From Lycocorax pyrrhopterus obiensis (Eukaryota > Chordata > Aves > Passeriformes > Paradisaeidae), in contig JACSVZ010000028.1 in NCBI GenBank assembly GCA_014706295.1, positions 1,034,263-1,098,262 of the forward strand: DNA of 64,000 nucleotides, read 5' to 3'. A model generated the notes under the pieces. It did not search any database. It was given only the letters and a program-made list of their open reading frames with translations, and was not told the DNA's origin. The translations under genes and the position numbers were made by a program. Shown piece after piece: positions 55,853 through 64,000 of the stretch (position 1 is its first letter; each line of letters opens with the position of its first letter).

Positions 55853-57738
55853 AGCAATTCAGGTTAATTGTCTGGTGGGGTCAGACCCTTCTAGGACCAT
55901 TTCTACTTGTGCAATGTCTCCACACCCCCAGGAGCCCAGCTGAGACTGGGATATCCCAGGTAGTGCCAGGAATCCTGCTCTTCCATCAGCATCCTGATCC
56001 CCATCAGATCCCATCTCCTCTCTTCAGGGCTTTGCCTACTTGCAGGGAATTCCCAGGTGGAACCTGAGGCAACTCCTGCAGCTTTGTGTGAGTGCAGCCA
56101 ACTCACATCCAACTCATCCCAAGCTTTAGGAAACACCAGGCTACTTCAGGGATCTCAGAGTCTGGATTCAGTGATCTGGGACAGGAACCTGTGGAGCTCC
56201 CCATTCCAGAGTTGCCCCATCTCCGATTGTTCCCGGATATTTCAGTGTCACTCGGCTGTGTGCTCATGGCACAATTCCAGATTTCTGGAGAGATGCCCAG
56301 GCCGTGAGCACAAACCACTGCCCCAGTCCCAGCATCTGACCATGTATTGGAAAAACCCCTAAGGAAGATTCCTGCCCATTCCTGAAACTCGGTGCCTCTG
56401 GGACAGCAACCCTCCCCATTCCACCCTGGGTTTCCAGCATTTTTTGTGAGGTTGGCTGAGCATCTGCTGGTGATTAAGGGTTTTGTCATCTGGAAAGAGC
56501 TGACAATTACCTCCAATTATTCCAACTAGGTCAGGTTCTTCAGCACGAGGTTATGTGATGACTCTTGGCTGGAATTTAGGATTTCAAACCCCACTGGAGG
56601 GCAGAATCCACCTCTCCGTCTCACATTCAGGAAAAAATTCCTTCCGCAAATAACAGCTCCTTGTCCCACAGGACCTGACCTGTGTGTCCCTGACCTCCTG
56701 TTGTTTCAGGACAACACCCCAGGAGCTACACAACAGGTCTGGTTCTCCAGAACTGGAAAAGGGAGAGAAGGGAATTTCAGGATGCTCCAGGAATTTCAAG
56801 AAAGGTTTTCTCATCAAACTTTCCACATCGAAATTCCCAACTTGCTTGAAAATGTCCTTTGGGGCCTCAGGTGCCAGGTGAGAGTGTGGGGACTGAGGTC
56901 TAAACTCCGTGTGGGCTCTGCCCCTGCCAGGTTCTGCCCTTGTCACCCCGTCCTTGTCCAAGGAAAAGCAGGGATAAGCAGGTGGGAACCAGGGAAGCCA
57001 TTTCCAGCTGTCACACGGGTGAGATGCTGATGATCCTGAAGAGTTTTTCCTTCATTTTGCCTTGGAAGCTCTCCCCAGACAGGCCACGGCCATTAATTGA
57101 CCACAGGGTGGTCTGTGACTGCTCCCTCAAGGAACTGTGGCAGCCCCAGCAGAGTGCAGATGGAATTCCTGATATCCTTCCTTCCCTCCAAAGCCAAGCC
57201 AGGGATGCAGAGCTGCAAGGCCAGCCCAGCACAGGTACCTCGTGTCCAGTCGTCCAGCAGGTTTTTGGCAGTGCTTCCTCCAAAGATTCCCGTGAGGACA
57301 GGAGCGTGGCCCACAAACCCCAGCACGGAGCACACCCCCAGGAATGAGATGGTCCAAATGGGACAAACACAACTGGAAAATGTGCTGCACTGCAAGGCCA
57401 GGAGATTCCAATTCCTTCTCCCTAATTACATGTGATTGCTTCTTGGCAAGGGCTCAACCTGCCAGAGCAGTGAGGTTTTACAAACATTCACACAGGCATT
57501 AGATCATTGTTTGAAGGAGTTATTGGCAGCCCAAATCTGAAGTAAAAACAGAGTTTAAAGCAGACCATATTGACCAGGGTGAAGCTGGCTGCTTTCATGT
57601 CTCCTGCTTGTCTCTGGACACCCAGGACCCCCTTCATTTCCTGTCACTCCCATCACCATGGCATTCCTGGGGGTGGATGTCACCATTTTGGGGGGGTTCT
57701 GATTTTGGGGGGTTCTGTCCTTGCTGGGAACACAGGTT
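55853..57738. other. Intergenic stretch; one exon-like hydrophobic frame
   Basis: Nothing is firmly recognised. A minus-strand segment at 57239-57372 has splice-like borders and encodes a hydrophobic stretch, treated as a weak lead elsewhere in this report. Confidence 0.45.
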
Positions 57739-58010
57739 TATAGAATCAAAACTCCCAGGATGGTTTGGGTTGGAAGGACCTTAAAGCCCATCCAGTGCCA
57801 CCCCTGCCATGGGCAGGGACACCTCCCACTGTCCCAGGCTGCTCCAAGCCCCATCCAGCCTGGCCTGGGACACTTCCAGGGATCCAGGGGCAGCCACAGC
57901 TGCTCTGGGCACCCTGTGCCATCCTCACAGCCAGGAATTCCTTCCCAATATCCCATCCATCCCTGCCCTCTGGCACTGGGAAGCCATTCCCTGTGTCCTG
58001 GCACTCCAGG
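57739..58010 (-). repeat. CR1 LINE 3' fragment
   Basis: tatagaatcaaaactcccag and gatggtttgggttggaagga through gaattccttcccaatatccc to cctgtgtcctggcac is a well-preserved CR1 3' end. Confidence 0.9.
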
Positions 58011-60635
58011 CCCTTCTCCAAAGTCCCTCTCCAATATTTATTTCTCTATATCCAAGAAATATCTTCCCACATCCAAACACTGTCTCACATCAGGAATGAA
58101 GCCTTTTCCCTTTGTATTTCAGCAGAATCTTTCTGCTTTGCTCTCGTGAATTCATCCTTGTCTCTGCTGGGCCAGTCTGACATCATGGGATGAGCTCTGG
58201 AGAACCCTGCCATTCTCCCCCAAAACCTTTGGGAAAGCACTTTGGTGGCTCAAGCCCATGGCAAAGGACAAATGGGAATTCCCATGGAATCCTGCTGCCA
58301 GTCCCTGGGAGAACAAATGCCTGCTGCAGAGGTGAGTCTGTCCTGCACCATGCTCAGGTGGGGCCGGGAGCCTCTGGCAGCTTGGATACAGACAAAAATA
58401 CTCCAGGCTCTGCCAGCCGACCAGGCTGGAGATCCTCACGGAGCAGCTCCCACCCTGGAGCCCTGGAGGACACCCTGGCCTTGCATGTGCTCCTAAATTA
58501 GATCTCCTGAGGCCAGCACTGGCTTTTAAGAGGGAGGTGAGCTTGTTAGTGCCCAGCATTATCCATTAAATGGGAATCAGCAGTTTTATTGCACTTGGAG
58601 GGGCTGTAAAAGGGAAAGAGGGAAGGGGCAGTGTCAGGAAGCAGCAGAGCCCCTTGCCTGGCACGGGGGGGGGGGCACTCAGGAGTGCTGTAATTGTGAA
58701 GTTCCCCAGTGCTGAGGTAGAAGAAGACCCATACTAAACTCAGAAGCCTCGGGAAGGTGCAAGAAGATCCAGACAAGGTTTGTAGGGGCAGCTCCCCAGC
58801 AGGCCCCTTCTCCTGAGGCCAAAACCCCAGGCTGGAACGGGTCTAAGTGAGGATTGCCAAGCTCTCCACCCAGGAAAGTCAGGGTGTGCAGGCTCCTTTC
58901 TTCCCAAATCATGGCTTGAGTTACACACCCCTGTGCTGCTGGCACAGGAAGCCCAGGGAAGTCACATTATAGGAGCAAAAAAAGCTCCTGTGCTGTCAGA
59001 GATTCCCTTCCCAGCCTGCCCAGGGATCATGGATACCTGCTGGAAAAGGCTCTCGTGACACTCTCCTCCAGGGTTTCCTTGGCTGAGAGGATTTGTGGTG
59101 TAGTTGTGTGTGTTCCCATGTTCCCAGAGAGCTCTCGTCTTGTCCTGGAAATACAAAGAAAAAATTAGTAAAGAAATAAAATAATCAAAGGTGGTGTCTT
59201 TTGGTTACAGAGACAACTCCAGAATCTGAACATGAATGATGGAGAAACATCTGTGAAATTTGAGAGCTGCCAGCACCAATTAAACCTGCCCTGCCAAGGC
59301 CATTTTTGAATCAGAACCCAAAATCAAAAGGACAAAACCACAAATGACACAGGAAACATCCTGGAAATGCTCTCAGGAATCCGCCATCATGCTTTAGAAG
59401 GAATGCAGAATTTCTGCTGCTTTAAACTGATTTCACAGTGCAAACCTGGTGTTGCAGCAGTGGCTTTAGGAAAATCTGAACCAACAAGAAGCTTAAAGAC
59501 CTTTTTGAATATCAACCAGTCCCACTCCCTGGGAGGCTTTAGTGATTATTGTCACCCTAAAATATGGGAATTTTGCAGGAGAGCTGACGTCCTTCCTAAG
59601 GTCAGACATGATGAGATGGAGCCAGGAATAAAAATAATTGGTCCTGGTTTTAAGTGTTAAGCAATTTTGCCTCCCTGAAATAAGCAGTATAATTTATTGT
59701 TTTTTCTTGCTCACACAGCAAAATCCACAAACTGCCAAGATAATCAGGAGGGGGGAATTTCTCCCCTCATGTAAACCCATTTTTGCCTTGTAAAGCTGCA
59801 TTCCCGAGCCAGCAGCTGCTCCAAAAGGGCCATCCCAGACCCCCCATTTCACTCCAGACACCCCAGAGGCTGTTTGGGTTACAGGATCACCCCAAGACAG
59901 CCCAGGTGTGCAGCCCAGCCAGTTTGGGATCATGGAATGGACACACCAGAGCCGACTGTCAGCGTGAGGCCGAAGGCAGCTGCCACTTTCCCAGGGATTT
60001 TCCCTTTGCTGTGTGTTTGGAAGGTCACACAGCTGTAAGTCAGACACAGGAGGAGCTGGAAGCCTGCAGGGATCATTGCCTCCATCCCACATGTCCCGTG
60101 GAAGGAAGCTCTCCCGTGGACTGACATCCCATTAACTCCTGCTGGTGGGAGCCTATTCCTGGGGCTGGAAATCCTTTGGAGCCTCCAACTGCCGGTTGCT
60201 CATCCTGCAGATTAACTCCGGTCCCATCCCTGACCTGGTGACTCGTATTTATTTTCCCATTTTATAAGAACCAGGCTCTTCCCTGCTCTCATTCCGGGTG
60301 GGAATGAACATTGGCCGGGTGTGAGGCTGCTCCGTCTTGGATACACGAGATGGAAAACTGGGATCTTGTCCAACAGGCTGTCTGTCTTCCTGGGAAAAAC
60401 CGCGGCTCCACACGCTCCCAATCGTGCCATCAGCTGGAGCGAGGTGGAACTTCATGGGATGAAACGAACCAGCCCTTTTCCAAAATTACCTGTGAGGACA
60501 GAAAGTGTTTCCAGAGCCCAGTAGAGCTCAGGGAAGAAAATCTGGAGGGCACAAAGCCTGGCAAAGCCTGAGAAAGGCTTCGGTGCTCTCTGGAAGGTGG
60601 CAGATCTCAGCCTAGGTCCCCGTCAAATCCCAGAC
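58011..60635. other. Intergenic stretch without recognised gene
   Basis: Exon-like minus-strand segments flanked by AG and GT occur near 59.02-59.15 and 60.24-60.49 kb, downstream of the CpG island. None translates into a family I recognise. A ten-base G run lies at about 58665. Confidence 0.4.
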
Positions 60636-60639
60636 ATGG

Positions 60640-60822
60640 GATATGGGGAAGGAATTCCTCGCTGTGAGAGTGGGGAGGCCCTGGTACAGGTTGTCCAGAG
60701 AAGCTGTGGCTGCTCCTGGACCCCACCAGGCTGGACGGGGCTTGGAGCAGCATGGGTTATGGAAAGTGTCCCTGACCTTGGCAGGAGTGACCCGGGACGA
60801 TCTTTAGGGTCCCTTTCCCACC
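60640..60822 (+). repeat. CR1 LINE 3' fragment, plus orientation
   Basis: The order gatatggggaaggaattcct, gaggccctggtacaggttgt, gctggacggggcttggagca, then ttagggtccctttcccaccc follows sense CR1. It abuts the CpG island. Confidence 0.8.
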
Positions 60823-60825
60823 CAA

Positions 60826-61170
60826 TCCCGCCCATGGCCGCCCCCGTTTCCCGCCATCGCCTCAGCCCTCAGGGGCCGCGCCCCGGGGTCTCCGCGCCCC
60901 GCGCGCAGGGGCTGCGGGCGGCGGGACGCGCCGGGACCAGCCGGGGGCGCCACCGCGCGCTGCGCATGCCCACAGAGCCCGCCGCCGGAGCGCGGGAAGG
61001 CAGCGACGGACACGTACCACCAGGCGGCACTGCGGAGGGGGGCGGGCGGAGCCTGTAACGGCCGCGGGGTTCCGGTGTGAGGCCTGGAACCCCCGGGGTT
61101 CCGGTGCGAGGCCTGGAATCCCCCCGGGGCTCCGGTCCGCGGCCGCCTTAGCCCGGGGAACGCCGCGCAG
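60826..61170. promoter_or_regulatory. CpG island, orphan promoter candidate
   Basis: About 345 bp have very high CpG density. They contain TTTCCCGC (E2F-like, 60847-60854) overlapping a GCCAT (YY1-like) core, TGCGCATGCCC (NRF1-like, 60961-60971) and a GGGGCGGGCGG GC box near 61040. Such a set is typical of housekeeping promoters. It lies 0.5 kb beyond the EBI3 poly-A signal, so it does not serve EBI3, and the gene it drives could not be identified on either strand. Confidence 0.6.
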
Positions 61171-61339
61171 GGATCAGGCACTCCCCGTTAATCACGGCAC
61201 ACCCCCCCCCCCCAGCCCACGTCCGACATGGCCGCCCACCCCTCAAACCCGCCGCTTCCGTGACAGCCTTGTCCCGGTGGTCGCTGAGGGCCGGGATTGG
61301 GCTGGGATGAGGCGGAGGGCAAAGGGACCGTCCTGGGGC

Positions 61340-61605
61340 ATAAAATGGACCAACCCAGGGGCAAAAAAGGGTCAAACGCAGGATAACAAAGGAATTGTCC
61401 TGGAACAGCAAAGGGACCATGCTGGGACAGCAAAGAGACCATCCTGGGACCATCTGGGGGCAGTGAAGGGACCAACCCCAGGGGCAAAAAAGGGTCAAAC
61501 GCAGGATAACAAAGGAACTGTCCTGGAACAGCGAAGGGACCATCCTGGGACAGCAAAGAGACCATCCTGGGACCATCTGGGGGCAGTGAAGGGACCGTCC
61601 CCAGG
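61340..61605. repeat. Two-copy tandem duplication, 123 bp unit
   Basis: The marker gcaaaaaagggtcaaacgca occurs at 61361 and again 123 bases later, with nearly identical sequence in between. A partial third start follows. The unit itself contains the shorter repeat gaccatcctgggac. The array sits between the CpG island and the EBI3 3' end. Confidence 0.93.
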
Positions 61606-61660
61606 GGCAGCTCAGCCATCACAAACATCACAAGATTTGGACAGGGGAGACTCAAGCCGG

Positions 61661-61666
61661 TTTATT
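61661..61666 (-). terminator. EBI3: EBI3 polyadenylation signal AATAAA
   Basis: The minus strand reads GGCAATAAACCGG about 100 bases after the EBI3 stop codon. Cleavage is expected roughly 15-25 bases further on, near 61640. Confidence 0.75.
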
Positions 61667-61761
61667 GCCCATTCCTGGCAGCACTGGTGGCTGTGCATGG
61701 CTGGGGTGGGACAAGGGATGGGAGCAGGATAGGGACAGGGACAGCGGCCCTGTCCTGCCGG

Positions 61762-61914
61762 TCACGGCCCCACCCAGGGTGTCCCCGAGGCCGGCGGGCT
61801 CCAGGCGCTGAATTCCCCGGAATCTGCGAGGTCCTTGGCGGCCACCTGGACATGGTGGAGGGTCCCGGGCTCCAGGTCCGTCAGCGTGTGGGACGTCAGC
61901 TCGTACGGCCCCAC
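61762..61914 (-). CDS. EBI3: EBI3 exon 6: end of FnIII domain 2 and stop
   Basis: This 153 bp exon encodes VGPYELTSHTLTDLEPGT through VQVAAKDLADSGEFSAWS and a short tail ending PWVGP, then TGA. FSAWS is the WSXWS-type motif. There is no membrane anchor or GPI signal, as expected of a secreted subunit. Confidence 0.92.
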   Translation of the reverse strand: MGPYELTSHTLTDLEPGTLHHVQVAAKDLADSGEFSAWSPPASGTPWVGP

Positions 61915-63910
61915 CTGGGGACAGCGGGGTCAGGGACAGGGACATGCCAGCTACAGCCACAGCTGTGCCTCAGTTTACCCAGGGTTGTGGCAGTACCGTG
62001 GTGGGGACGGAGTCGTTGTCCCGGGAATAGCGGATGCGGTACTGGAGTGGGAAATACTCCGGGAAGGGCCAGGATGATGGAGGGCTCCACTCCAGCAGCA
62101 GCTTCTGGGGCTCCCCAGGGATGGGGGAGACCTGCAGGGCCTCAGGGGGGTCTGGCTTTACTGGGGAGACAAGGAATGAGAGAATTCCAGAATGGATTGG
62201 GTGGGAAGGGACCTTGAGGATCATCTCATCCCACCAGGGACACCTTCCACTATTCCAGGGTGCTCCAAGCCCCATCCAGCCTGGCCTTGGACACTTCCAG
62301 GGATCCAGGGGCAGATGCAGCTTCTCTGGGAAATCCATTCCTGGGCCTCCCCACCCTCACAGCCAAGAATTCCTTCCCAATATCCCATCTAAATCTTCCT
62401 TTAGATTAAAACCATCCCCCTTGTCCCACCACTGTGTGGAAAAAGTCACTTTCCTTCCTTTTTAGATGAAGGGGAACGTGGTGGCTGTGGGATCCAGCAC
62501 GGGGTCACTGGGGACAGCGCCCTCGTGTTCCCCTGTGAGCTGTGCAGGGACAGTCTGAGCCCCAGCAAATCATTGCACTGATGATCCCACATCCCAAGCA
62601 GGGCAGAGCCCCAAAGGACACCCCAGGGTGAGACACAAGGGTCCTGTAGGGGACCCCGGTGTCCCCCATCCCGCAGCACTCACTGATGTTCTCCAGGAGG
62701 AAGGGCAGGATTCCGGAGGCAGCTCCCAGGGGGTTCTGGGCCGTCACGTTGAGCTCATAGGGGGTGAGGGAAAACACCTGCAGGTCCCCGAAGGAGCAGC
62801 TCCGCGGGCCCGTGAGGGTGCACTCACCTGTGTGTGTGCCGTGCCTGGGGACACAGGGACAGCAGCCAAGGGCTGGGTGACACGGGGGCTCAGCTGGGCC
62901 AGGGCTGGGTGACAGAGGGGAGGCTTTGGGGACCCCCACTGACCTGTAGGTGGCCACAAAGTCGGTGTCCAGCAGGGGGTCGGGGCTCAGCCCCCAGGAG
63001 CAGTTCACAGCCTGGGGGTAGCTGGTGGCCCAGCACTCGATGGCCGGTTGCGGGGGTGGGTCTGGGGCAGGGGACAGGGGTCACCCCACTGCCAGCACCC
63101 CCAGGGACCCCCGGCCAGCAGCGGGGGCACGGCAGGGCTGGGGGGTCACTCACAGCCCAGCCGCAGGCAGATGGTGGCCCGGGTCTCGCCAGTGACAGGG
63201 TGGTGGCAGCTGTAGTGGCCCTCGTGGGCCAGGCTGGCGTTGGGCAGGGCCAGCCCCGGGGCAAGGGACGTGCCCAGGACGGTGCCCCCTCGGCGCCACT
63301 CGGCCGCACCCCCCGGGCACGGCAGCAGCACCTCGGTGCCCAGGGGGCCGTGCTGAGGGGTGCAGGGGCCTGGGGGACACAGTGGGGACACAGCCATGGC
63401 AGGGGCAGGGACACTGCGTGAGGAAGGGTCTGGGCCTCCCTGGGTCCCCCAGTGCCATTCCCAGTGTTCCCAATCCCCTGCCTCTGCCCCTGGGTCCCCC
63501 ATGTCCCCAGACCTCCAGGGTCCTTATTCCTCCATCACCAGTCCCTCCATGCCCACGTTCTGTACCCCCATGTCCCCAGTCCCTCCAGTGTCCCTACACT
63601 TCTATCCCTAGAGACCCTGTCATTCTGTCCCGTCCCCTCAGCGTCCCAAATCCCCTCCATCCCTGCTCCCTCCATCTTCAACCCCAGTGCTCCCAGTCTG
63701 CCCAGTCCTGCTGTATCCAGGCTCCCCAGATCCCCCCAGCCTCCATCCCAGTCCCCCCAGTCCCCCCAGTCCCCCATACCTCTGTCCCCGTTGTCCCCAT
63801 CCCCAGTGCTCCCCGCCGTGCCGTTGTAGGGGACGGTGCAGGCAGGTGCCACCAAAGCCACAACCCAAAGCCACCTCATGCCAGGAGACTCAGCGAGGCT
63901 GCCCAGGCAC
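61762..63910 (-). CDS. EBI3: Epstein-Barr virus induced 3 homologue (IL-27/IL-35 subunit) with extra Ig domain
   Basis: EBI3 is a host soluble cytokine-receptor-like protein that pairs with IL-27p28 or IL-12p35 to form IL-27 or IL-35. Six coding exons splice in frame to 303 residues: a signal peptide (MRWLWVVALVAPAC), a short linker, an Ig-like domain (about 34-105), and two fibronectin type III domains with no membrane segment. Identity as EBI3 rests on DFVATYR, PYELNVTAQNPLGAAS, KPDPPEAL, SSWPFPEYFPLQYRIRY and the FSAWS box (WSXWS variant). These match mammalian EBI3 better than CNTFR, IL11RA or IL12B. Human EBI3 as I recall it has 229 residues and no Ig domain. The 5'UTR starts at a splice acceptor (63910), so another exon probably lies right of the window. 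Confidence 0.9.
61997..62160 (-). CDS. EBI3: EBI3 exon 5: first half of FnIII domain 2
   Basis: This 164 bp exon encodes KPDPPEALQVSPIPGEPQK and the segment WSPPSSWPFPEYFPLQYRIR then YSRDNDSVPTT. It ends in phase 0 at GTACTG. The SWPFPE-F-L-Y-IRY pattern is the most EBI3-specific part. Confidence 0.92.
62178..62432 (-). repeat. CR1 LINE 3' fragment in EBI3 intron
   Basis: gagaattccagaatggattg and ggtgggaagggaccttgagg through gccttggacacttccaggga to attccttcccaatatccc is a CR1 3' end between EBI3 exons 4 and 5. It ends 18 bases from exon 5, close to its acceptor. Confidence 0.88.
62684..62844 (-). CDS. EBI3: EBI3 exon 4: second half of FnIII domain 1
   Basis: This 161 bp exon encodes HGTHTGECTLTGPRSCSF through YELNVTAQNPLGAASG to LLENI. 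It supplies the second conserved cysteine pair. NVT is a potential glycosylation site. Confidence 0.9.
62944..63061 (-). CDS. EBI3: EBI3 exon 3: first half of FnIII domain 1
   Basis: This 118 bp exon encodes PPPQPAIECWATSYPQAVNC then SWGLSPDPLLDTDFVATY. It carries the first cysteine pair of the cytokine-receptor fold. Phase 1 in, phase 2 out at GTCAGT. Confidence 0.9.
63154..63369 (-). CDS. EBI3: EBI3 exon 2: Ig-like domain
   Basis: This 216 bp exon, phase 1 on both sides, encodes GPCTPQHGPLGTEVLLPC, a tryptophan (AEWRR), and HEGHYSCHHPVTGET. The C...W...(E)G-x-Y-x-C pattern is that of an Ig domain like domain 1 of CNTFR, IL11RA and IL12B. NAS is a potential glycosylation site. Confidence 0.85.
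63780..63910 (-). CDS. EBI3: EBI3 exon with start codon and signal peptide
   Basis: The ATG at 63877-63879 starts 100 coding bases encoding MRWLWVVALVAPACTVPYNG and a glycine/aspartate-rich linker, ending phase 1 at GTATGG. NGT is a potential N-glycosylation site. The 5' edge follows CTGTCCCCACAG, a good acceptor, leaving 31 bases of 5'UTR. No in-frame ATG lies upstream. Confidence 0.82.
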
Positions 63911-64000
63911 CTGTGGGGACAGGCAGGACGGTCAAACCCCAGTGCAGGGGACAGCAGGGACACCAAAAGTCCCCAGGGATCTCAGGACATCACCCTGGAG
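63911..64000 (-). other. Probable EBI3 5' intron, cut by window edge
   Basis: The sequence just upstream of the EBI3 acceptor is pyrimidine-rich on the minus strand and fits the 3' end of an intron whose first exon is outside the window. Confidence 0.5.

Noticed and set aside
59694..60092. Minus-strand frame ending in a hydrophobic tail and SKKKQ next to AATAAA
   Set aside because: It looks like a membrane-protein C-terminus, but the upstream part is unlike any family I know and the AATAAA overlaps the stop. Better explained as chance until transcription is shown.
61340..61605. CRISPR-like direct repeats
   Set aside because: Two near-identical adjacent 123 bp copies are a tandem duplication. 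There are no regular short repeats with unique spacers and this is vertebrate DNA.
61762..63910. Assignment of the receptor-like gene to CNTFR, IL11RA or IL12B because of the Ig domain
   Set aside because: The FnIII exons carry EBI3-specific strings (VATYR, SWPFPE, YRIRY), there is no GPI or membrane segment, and domain 1 sequence does not match CNTFR or IL11RA closely.
61762..63910. A viral origin suggested by the gene name
   Set aside because: EBI3 is a host gene named for its induction by a virus. Exon structure and domains are those of a vertebrate cytokine receptor.

Overview
The window looks like avian nuclear DNA, probably from a small GC-rich chromosome. The evidence is intron-containing vertebrate genes with GT-AG splice sites, a high density of truncated CR1 LINE 3' ends, compact introns, and two genes whose human counterparts lie on 19p13. 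I see no prokaryotic genes, CRISPR arrays, tRNA or rRNA genes, or intact transposons.

Positions 1025-37907, minus strand, carry the 5' part of a fibrillin gene that I assign to FBN3. I could place 25 coding exons, including two tiny ones of 54 and 51 bp. Every junction stays in frame and together they encode about 1,118 residues. The domains run from signal peptide and furin site through the N-terminal unique domain, EGF1-3, hybrid 1, cbEGF1-2, TB1, a Gly/Pro-rich segment, EGF4, cbEGF3-6, TB2, cbEGF7-9, hybrid 2, cbEGF10 and TB3 to cbEGF11-12. The rest of the gene lies beyond the left edge. A strong splice acceptor just upstream of the start-codon exon implies at least one untranslated upstream exon, which I could not place.

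Positions 37908-61640 hold no gene I can identify. They contain CR1 fragments, short tandem repeats, AT-rich blocks that resemble conserved non-coding elements, and a CpG island near 60.83-61.17 kb that looks like a promoter but has no recognisable gene attached.

Positions 61640-63910, minus strand, carry a complete coding region for EBI3, the soluble receptor-like subunit of IL-27 and IL-35, in six coding exons. Unlike mammalian EBI3 as I remember it, this gene has an in-frame exon for an N-terminal Ig-like domain ahead of the two fibronectin type III domains. That exon is phase-symmetric, so skipping it would give a mammal-like protein.

The two genes are functionally unrelated: one is an extracellular microfibril component and the other a cytokine subunit. 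They are neighbours by synteny only. I found no convincing new multi-gene system. The most interesting points are the Ig-bearing EBI3, an exact fusion of two canonical fibrillin exons (cbEGF6 and TB2), retention of cbEGF2, and several candidate regulatory elements around the start of FBN3.
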